From: Acidobacteriota bacterium
GTDB taxonomy: Bacteria; Acidobacteriota; Blastocatellia; Pyrinomonadales; Pyrinomonadaceae
Assembly (NCBI GenBank): GCA_003385635.1
Contig: QQUY01000002.1
Span: 496,001 to 560,000 of the forward strand
DNA: 64,000 bases
Direction of reading: 5' to 3'
A model generated the notes under the pieces. It did not search any database, was not told where the DNA came from, and saw only the letters and a list, made by a program, of their open reading frames with translations. Below, one piece after another: positions 59,506 to 64,000 of this stretch (position 1 is the stretch's first letter; each line of letters begins with the position of its first letter). Both the position numbers and the translations under genes were made by a program.

Positions 59506-59604
59506 ATGTATTTGTTCCTTTTGAACTGATCGTTCAATAATGTGACCGCTCGGGAGCCGGATTTCTTCCATCATAGTCGGGATCCGGCATCTGCGTTACA
59601 CAAA

Positions 59605-60153
59605 ATGATCGAAACAGAACGGCTCTTGATCAGGCGATTCCGCGAAGCAGACGTCGATGCCATCCACGAGATGCGAAGCGATCCTGAGGTAATGCGCTAC
59701 ATCCGCGAGACGGCCGCGGACCGGGAAGAATCGGCAAAATGGACGGAGGCGATCTCGGCAAAATGGGAATCGGAAGGCATCGGATATTGCGCCCTCGTCG
59801 AGAAGGCGACCGGCGATATAGCCGGATGGTGCGGGACCTGGCGGATTCAGGAGACGAACGAGGTCGAGGTCGGGTACGCGATCGCCAAAACAAAGTGGGG
59901 AAAGGGTTTCGCGACGGAGGCTGCTGCTGCGATGGTAGATCACGCGTTTTCGGAACTTCGCCTCGACTACCTGGTCGCAGTGGCATATCCGGAGAACGAA
60001 GCATCGATACGGGTTATGAAGAAACTGGGCATGAGCTTTGTTCGGGAGGGTACTTTCTACGGAAAGCAGCTTGTACAGTATTCGATCCGCATCGCCGATT
60101 GGCAAAAGCATCTAGGCTCTGCGAAAGGAAATGAACGAGATCGTCAAGACTGA
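59605..60153 (+). CDS. GNAT acetyltransferase (RimJ/RimL-like)
   Basis: IETERLLIRRFREADVDAIHEMRSDPEVMRYI...KWGKGFATEAAAAMVDHAF. Confidence 0.92.
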   Translation: MIETERLLIRRFREADVDAIHEMRSDPEVMRYIRETAADREESAKWTEAISAKWESEGIGYCALVEKATGDIAGWCGTWRIQETNEVEVGYAIAKTKWGKGFATEAAAAMVDHAFSELRLDYLVAVAYPENEASIRVMKKLGMSFVREGTFYGKQLVQYSIRIADWQKHLGSAKGNERDRQD

Positions 60154-60682
60154 GAGACTCTCGATGCGGCCGTTCACTGAAGACGATCTCGAATGGATGA
60201 TCGGTCACCGGACGGATGCCGAAGTGGCGCGGTACCTGGGCGGACTGGAACTGCAGACGCCAAGCTTCGTTGAGAAGCGCCTGAAACTATACATCGGCTG
60301 CTATCGAGAGCTTGGATTATCGATGTGCCTTACCTCGCTGCGTGACAACGGCAGGCCCGTCGGAATATCGGGGCTGAAGCCGCTCGACAAAACCGGGGAG
60401 ATCGAGCTCGGTTATTCGTTCGACAAGGATCAGTGGGGAAAGGGCCTGGCGACCGAAGCAGCACTGGCGTGGCTCGATTTCGGATTTCGGGAGTCGGGTC
60501 TAGAGAGGATTGTCGCCGTTGCCGAACCCGAGAACAGTGCTTCTATACGAGTGATGGAGAAAGTTGGAATGAAGTTTGAGGACAAGGCCTTCTACTACGG
60601 ATTTCTACTCTCACGGTATGCGATCAACAAGGCGGACTTCTCGGGTCGCCTCGTCTTACCTAATAGTCAGCGCTTGGGTTAG
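60131..60682 (+). CDS. GNAT acetyltransferase (RimJ/RimL-like), tandem paralogue
   Basis: VKTERLSMRPFTEDDLEWMIGHRTDAEVARYLG...QWGKGLATEAALAWLDFGF; overlaps upstream gene by 23 nt. Confidence 0.92.
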   Translation: MNEIVKTERLSMRPFTEDDLEWMIGHRTDAEVARYLGGLELQTPSFVEKRLKLYIGCYRELGLSMCLTSLRDNGRPVGISGLKPLDKTGEIELGYSFDKDQWGKGLATEAALAWLDFGFRESGLERIVAVAEPENSASIRVMEKVGMKFEDKAFYYGFLLSRYAINKADFSGRLVLPNSQRLG

Positions 60683-60691
60683 AATGAATGT

Positions 60692-61225
60692 GTGAAGCCC
60701 AACGCGCCAAGACTTGCCGCAGCGATAATCGTAAGCCTCTACTTCTTCACAATCGCTTACAATCCGATGATGGACGGGTTATGGAACTTCCTGAACCTTG
60801 TCGATCTTCCGATACACGAAACGGGCCATCTGATATTCAGGCTCTTCGGGGAGTTTATGATGATCGCCGGCGGCTCGCTGTTTCAGATCATCGTCCCAGC
60901 GATCTTCGTGGGTTATTTTGTCCGCCAGGAACAATATTATTCCGCCGGAATGGTGCTCTTTTGGGTGGGCCAAAGCATACTTAACGTATGGGTTTACGCG
61001 GACGACGCGGTTAGAATGCAGTTGGTTCTTACAAGCGGTATGACCGGCACTGAGGGAAGTTTTCACGACTGGAACTATTTGCTGACGCAGACCGGATTGA
61101 TCGGCTACCATCAGATCGTATCCGGACTTATAAGGATCGCGGGAACACTTACGATCCTTGCGGCTACAGCGTGGACGGTCTACTTATCTTTCGAACCATC
61201 TGACGAAGGCCGGATAGGAGTATGA
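60692..61225 (+). CDS. Hypothetical membrane protein (GTG start)
   Basis: Multiple TM; ATGA overlap with SDR. Confidence 0.75.
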   Translation: MKPNAPRLAAAIIVSLYFFTIAYNPMMDGLWNFLNLVDLPIHETGHLIFRLFGEFMMIAGGSLFQIIVPAIFVGYFVRQEQYYSAGMVLFWVGQSILNVWVYADDAVRMQLVLTSGMTGTEGSFHDWNYLLTQTGLIGYHQIVSGLIRIAGTLTILAATAWTVYLSFEPSDEGRIGV

Positions 61226-62034
61226 AAGCAACACTGATCACTGGAGCATCGAGCGGAATCGGCGAAGAGTTCGCGCGACGGCTTGCTGCGGAAGGTCACA
61301 ACCTCGTCCTCGTGGCGAGATCAGAAGACAAGCTTGCAGCGCTGTGCGATGAGTTAATGCTCGAGCACAAGATAACCGCCCATTACGTTGCCATTGACCT
61401 GAATGACTATCAGGCCGATCTCCGCCTTTACAAAGAGACCGTTAATCACAATTTTGAGATCAACTGGCTGATAAACAACGCAGGATTCGGTTCAATGGGA
61501 TACTTCGGCGACCTTGATCTGAAGCGCGAGCTCGAGATGATCCATCTGAACGTGAATGTTCTCGTTTCGCTTACTCACCGATACCTGAACCTGATGGTCG
61601 AGGACGGAGAGGGGACGATCATCAACGTTTCGTCATCCGCCAGCTTTCAGCCACTGCCATTCATGGCCACTTACGCGGCGACAAAGGCTTTCGTTACTTC
61701 TTTCACACAAGCGATCGCAGAAGAATACAAGCCGCAGGGCTTAAGGGTCCTGAATCTCTGCCCGGGCGCGACCGATACAGGTTTTTTCGATGCGGCAGGT
61801 ATGGACGAACCTGTGATGATAAAGGGCGTTCAGACCCCTGACGAGGTGGTTGATGCGGCTTTGAAGGCGCTCGAAAAAGGAAAGTCAAGCGTGATCTCGG
61901 GCTGGTTGAACTATCTTGTTGCAAGCGCCGCGTCCGTGTCTCCGGATTCGATGGTCACGGCTTCCGTAGCCAAGGTGCTTCGTCCAAAGGTAGAGAATGG
62001 TCCCGGCAACGAAACCGGAGAGGAAGAAGAATAG
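61222..62034 (+). CDS. Short-chain dehydrogenase/reductase
   Basis: TLITGASSGIGEEFARRLAAEGHNLVLVARS; INNAGFGSMG; YAATKAFV. Confidence 0.95.
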   Translation: MKATLITGASSGIGEEFARRLAAEGHNLVLVARSEDKLAALCDELMLEHKITAHYVAIDLNDYQADLRLYKETVNHNFEINWLINNAGFGSMGYFGDLDLKRELEMIHLNVNVLVSLTHRYLNLMVEDGEGTIINVSSSASFQPLPFMATYAATKAFVTSFTQAIAEEYKPQGLRVLNLCPGATDTGFFDAAGMDEPVMIKGVQTPDEVVDAALKALEKGKSSVISGWLNYLVASAASVSPDSMVTASVAKVLRPKVENGPGNETGEEEE

Positions 62035-62037
62035 CGT

Positions 62038-63141
62038 TCAGGCGGTTGATTCCGCCCGTCCTTCTTTGATTCGGATCACCTCGGCTTCGCCCCCGAACTG
62101 AGTTACAAAGCTCTCCTTTGAAGTCGAAACAAACGTCTGCGTCTTCCCCTTCAGAAAGTCCAGGAGTTTCCCGATACGCCTGTAGTCGAGTTCCGCATCG
62201 ATATCGTCAATGAGGAAAAGCGGATACTCGCCTTGCTGTTCGTAAAAGACGGAGACCTCTGCGATCAACAGTGTCAGCAATGCGCTTCTTTGTTGCCCCG
62301 ACGATCCGAATTTGCGCAGGTCGCGGCCGTCAAAGCTGATTTCTAGGTCGTCCCGGTGCGGTCCGATCAAAGCATAACCCGAGTAGATCTCGGCCTGTGT
62401 CCTGAGAGCGAGCCTTTCTGCGATCAGCGACTCATAGTCGTCAAGATCTCCTTTTCCTTCGAGCGAGGATGCATATCGAATCGATATCTCTTCCCTGTCA
62501 AATAGCTTCCGTTCCAGCACCTCGTTTATGCGGTCAACAAAGCGGACCCTCGCTTTGTGTATGCGCGCCGAAAGCGAAACGACTTGTTCGTTCCAGGGCT
62601 CTAGCGTCGCCTCTATCTTTTCGACCGGTGTCTCGTTCTTCCTTGCTTCCTGAAGGAGTTTGTTCTTCTGCCTCAACACCTTGCTGTAGTCGCTGACAGT
62701 CTGAACGTACGGCGGGAAGATCGAAACGATCCCATTGTCCAGGAACTTTCTCCGTCCTTCTGGTCCCCCGCGCACTATCTCAAGTTCGTCGGAATTGAAT
62801 ACGAAAGCGTGAAGCTGACCGAGATAGCGCTGAACCGTCTCTTTCTTTCCATTAACGGTCAGCGTCTTCTTGTTACCTTCAAGTATGACCTGAAGTGATC
62901 TGACGATCTGATCGCTTTGCCTTACTTCTCCCCGGACGATGGCGTTTGACGCACCAAACCGGATCGCCTCCGAAAGGCGGGCCGTTCTGAAGGATTTTGT
63001 CGTGGAAAGGAGGTGGATGGCTTCCAGCCAGTTGGTCTTCCCGTGACCGTTCTCGCCGCAAATGACGTTCAGGCCAGCCCGGCATCCGAATTTTCCGTCC
63101 AAATTACGAAACCCGTCAGCCGCAACTGACTCCAAAAGCAT
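62038..63141 (-). CDS. recF: DNA replication/repair protein RecF
   Basis: GLNVICGENGHGKTNWLEAIHLLSTTKSFR; FGSSGQQRSALLTLLIAEV; PLFLIDDIDAELD. Confidence 0.95.
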   Translation of the reverse strand: MLLESVAADGFRNLDGKFGCRAGLNVICGENGHGKTNWLEAIHLLSTTKSFRTARLSEAIRFGASNAIVRGEVRQSDQIVRSLQVILEGNKKTLTVNGKKETVQRYLGQLHAFVFNSDELEIVRGGPEGRRKFLDNGIVSIFPPYVQTVSDYSKVLRQKNKLLQEARKNETPVEKIEATLEPWNEQVVSLSARIHKARVRFVDRINEVLERKLFDREEISIRYASSLEGKGDLDDYESLIAERLALRTQAEIYSGYALIGPHRDDLEISFDGRDLRKFGSSGQQRSALLTLLIAEVSVFYEQQGEYPLFLIDDIDAELDYRRIGKLLDFLKGKTQTFVSTSKESFVTQFGGEAEVIRIKEGRAESTA

Positions 63142-63274
63142 GGCTTATGTTACCATAGTGCGGGCCCTATTCCTTTCGCCCAAATCTGGAACGATCCCGA
63201 CTTTACTCATCTGTGTTAGATAGCGTTGAACGTCGTTCAACACGCTCAGATTACCTTCCTTGTCGGGAAAAACA

Positions 63275-63793
63275 ATGCGCACTCTTTTTGTTTTTATACT
63301 TGTTTTAGCCTTTTCTGTATTTGCTCTTGGCCAGCAAAGCACCGGTCAGCCTGCCCACAACTTTCTTGAAACGACGATCACCGGTGAGAGCATAGAAATG
63401 GACAAACTCCGCGGCAAAGTCGTGGTCCTGACCTTCTGGTCGACGCGCTGCGAGATCTGCGCTTCCGAGATTCCGAACCTGAACAGACTGGTGGATAAGT
63501 ATGGCGAGAACGACGTTGAGTTCATCGGCCTGGCCTGGCAGGATAAGGCGAAACTCGAAGCGTTCTTCCAGAAGAAACCGTTTAAGTTCAAGATCGTCCC
63601 CCAAAGCTTCGGCGTCCTTCTCAAATACGCGGACCGGGATTCGCAGGGGAGATTGAACATGGGCTTTCCTTCTTACTTCATCGTGAGCCAGGACGGCACG
63701 GTGGTCTACAAATCGAGCGGCTTCGATAAAGTCAACAAGATCGACAGTACGATCTCAAAGCTCCTTTCGAACAATCTTGCGAAGGTCGATTAG
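63275..63793 (+). CDS. TlpA-like thioredoxin-fold protein, exported
   Basis: Signal peptide; GKVVVLTFWSTRCEICASEIPNLNRLVDKY; ATG 63275 chosen over TTG 63260. Confidence 0.92.
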   Translation: MRTLFVFILVLAFSVFALGQQSTGQPAHNFLETTITGESIEMDKLRGKVVVLTFWSTRCEICASEIPNLNRLVDKYGENDVEFIGLAWQDKAKLEAFFQKKPFKFKIVPQSFGVLLKYADRDSQGRLNMGFPSYFIVSQDGTVVYKSSGFDKVNKIDSTISKLLSNNLAKVD

Positions 63794-63818
63794 TTTCGAT
63801 TCGCCACCGAAATTTGAC

Positions 63819-63847
63819 GCCCGGGCAAACTCGCCCGGGCTTTCTTA
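63819..63847 (+). terminator. Rho-independent terminator
   Basis: gcccgggc-aaactc-gcccgggc-tttctt downstream of the TlpA-like gene. Confidence 0.85.
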
Positions 63848-63960
63848 TTGGCTTCAGCACGCTGCTATCGGAACCCGGAGCGCCAGCGACGGGCAAGACA
63901 GAAGTCAGAGATCAGAGAAGAAATTCTAGATTCCAAATTCCAGATCAGTTACCCCGACAG

Positions 63961-64000
63961 ACTCGACCGACTCACCAGACCCAATAGACTCAACAGACTC
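63961..64000. repeat. 9-bp tandem repeat (actcRacag)n running off the window
   Basis: actcgaccg actcaccag acccaatag actcaacag actc. Confidence 0.7.

Noticed and set aside
59596-60111. 171-aa minus-strand ORF
   Set aside because: Antisense to the GNAT gene, low-complexity composition.
63145-63342. Minus-strand ORF upstream of recF
   Set aside because: No RBS or family; overlaps the start of the TlpA-like gene; likely just the recF/TlpA intergenic region.

Overview
The window divides into three parts. (A) About 1-27.4 kb is a dense copper/heavy-metal accessory island. It contains a CopA-type multicopper oxidase (cut by the window start), a two-component system, a CDF transporter, a MerR regulator, three small DUF5676-like membrane proteins, a DUF411 lipoprotein, Met/His-rich proteins and a copper P1B-ATPase with three N-terminal YHS domains. 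Inside it is an unusual metabolic cassette: ATP-cone/PD-(D/E)XK nuclease-like protein, Lgt, thymidine/AMP phosphorylase, PRPP synthetase, Cys-rich CBS protein, MFS, lycopene-cyclase-like protein and archaeal-type (type II) GAPDH. (B) About 27.6-46.3 kb is a mobile/defence-like element ending beside a minus-strand tRNA-Asn(GTT). It carries XRE, RuvC-like, a large serine recombinase, an OLD-family ATPase/TOPRIM nuclease, a TraD/HerA-like ATPase, a 25-bp RNA-type stem upstream of a DUF932-like gene, and an 871-aa winged-helix/multi-TM/UbiA-prenyltransferase fusion. The most interesting system is a tightly packed plus-strand operon at 38.4-46.2 kb: ubiquitin-like protein, membrane-anchored E2-like protein, JAMM protease, E1/ThiF, second E2-like protein, membrane protein, DNA-translocase ATPase with a C-terminal nuclease-like domain, and a serine-recombinase derivative lacking the catalytic domain but fused to an excisionase-like HTH. 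(C) About 46.5-64 kb looks like ordinary chromosome (GT2, rpiA, crcB, purK, purE, icd, recF, RpoE/anti-sigma and others), with several families of short intergenic palindromic or dispersed repeats. Domain calls come from reading the translated ORFs by eye; no database search was run. The host is probably Acidobacteriota-like, but this is a weak inference.
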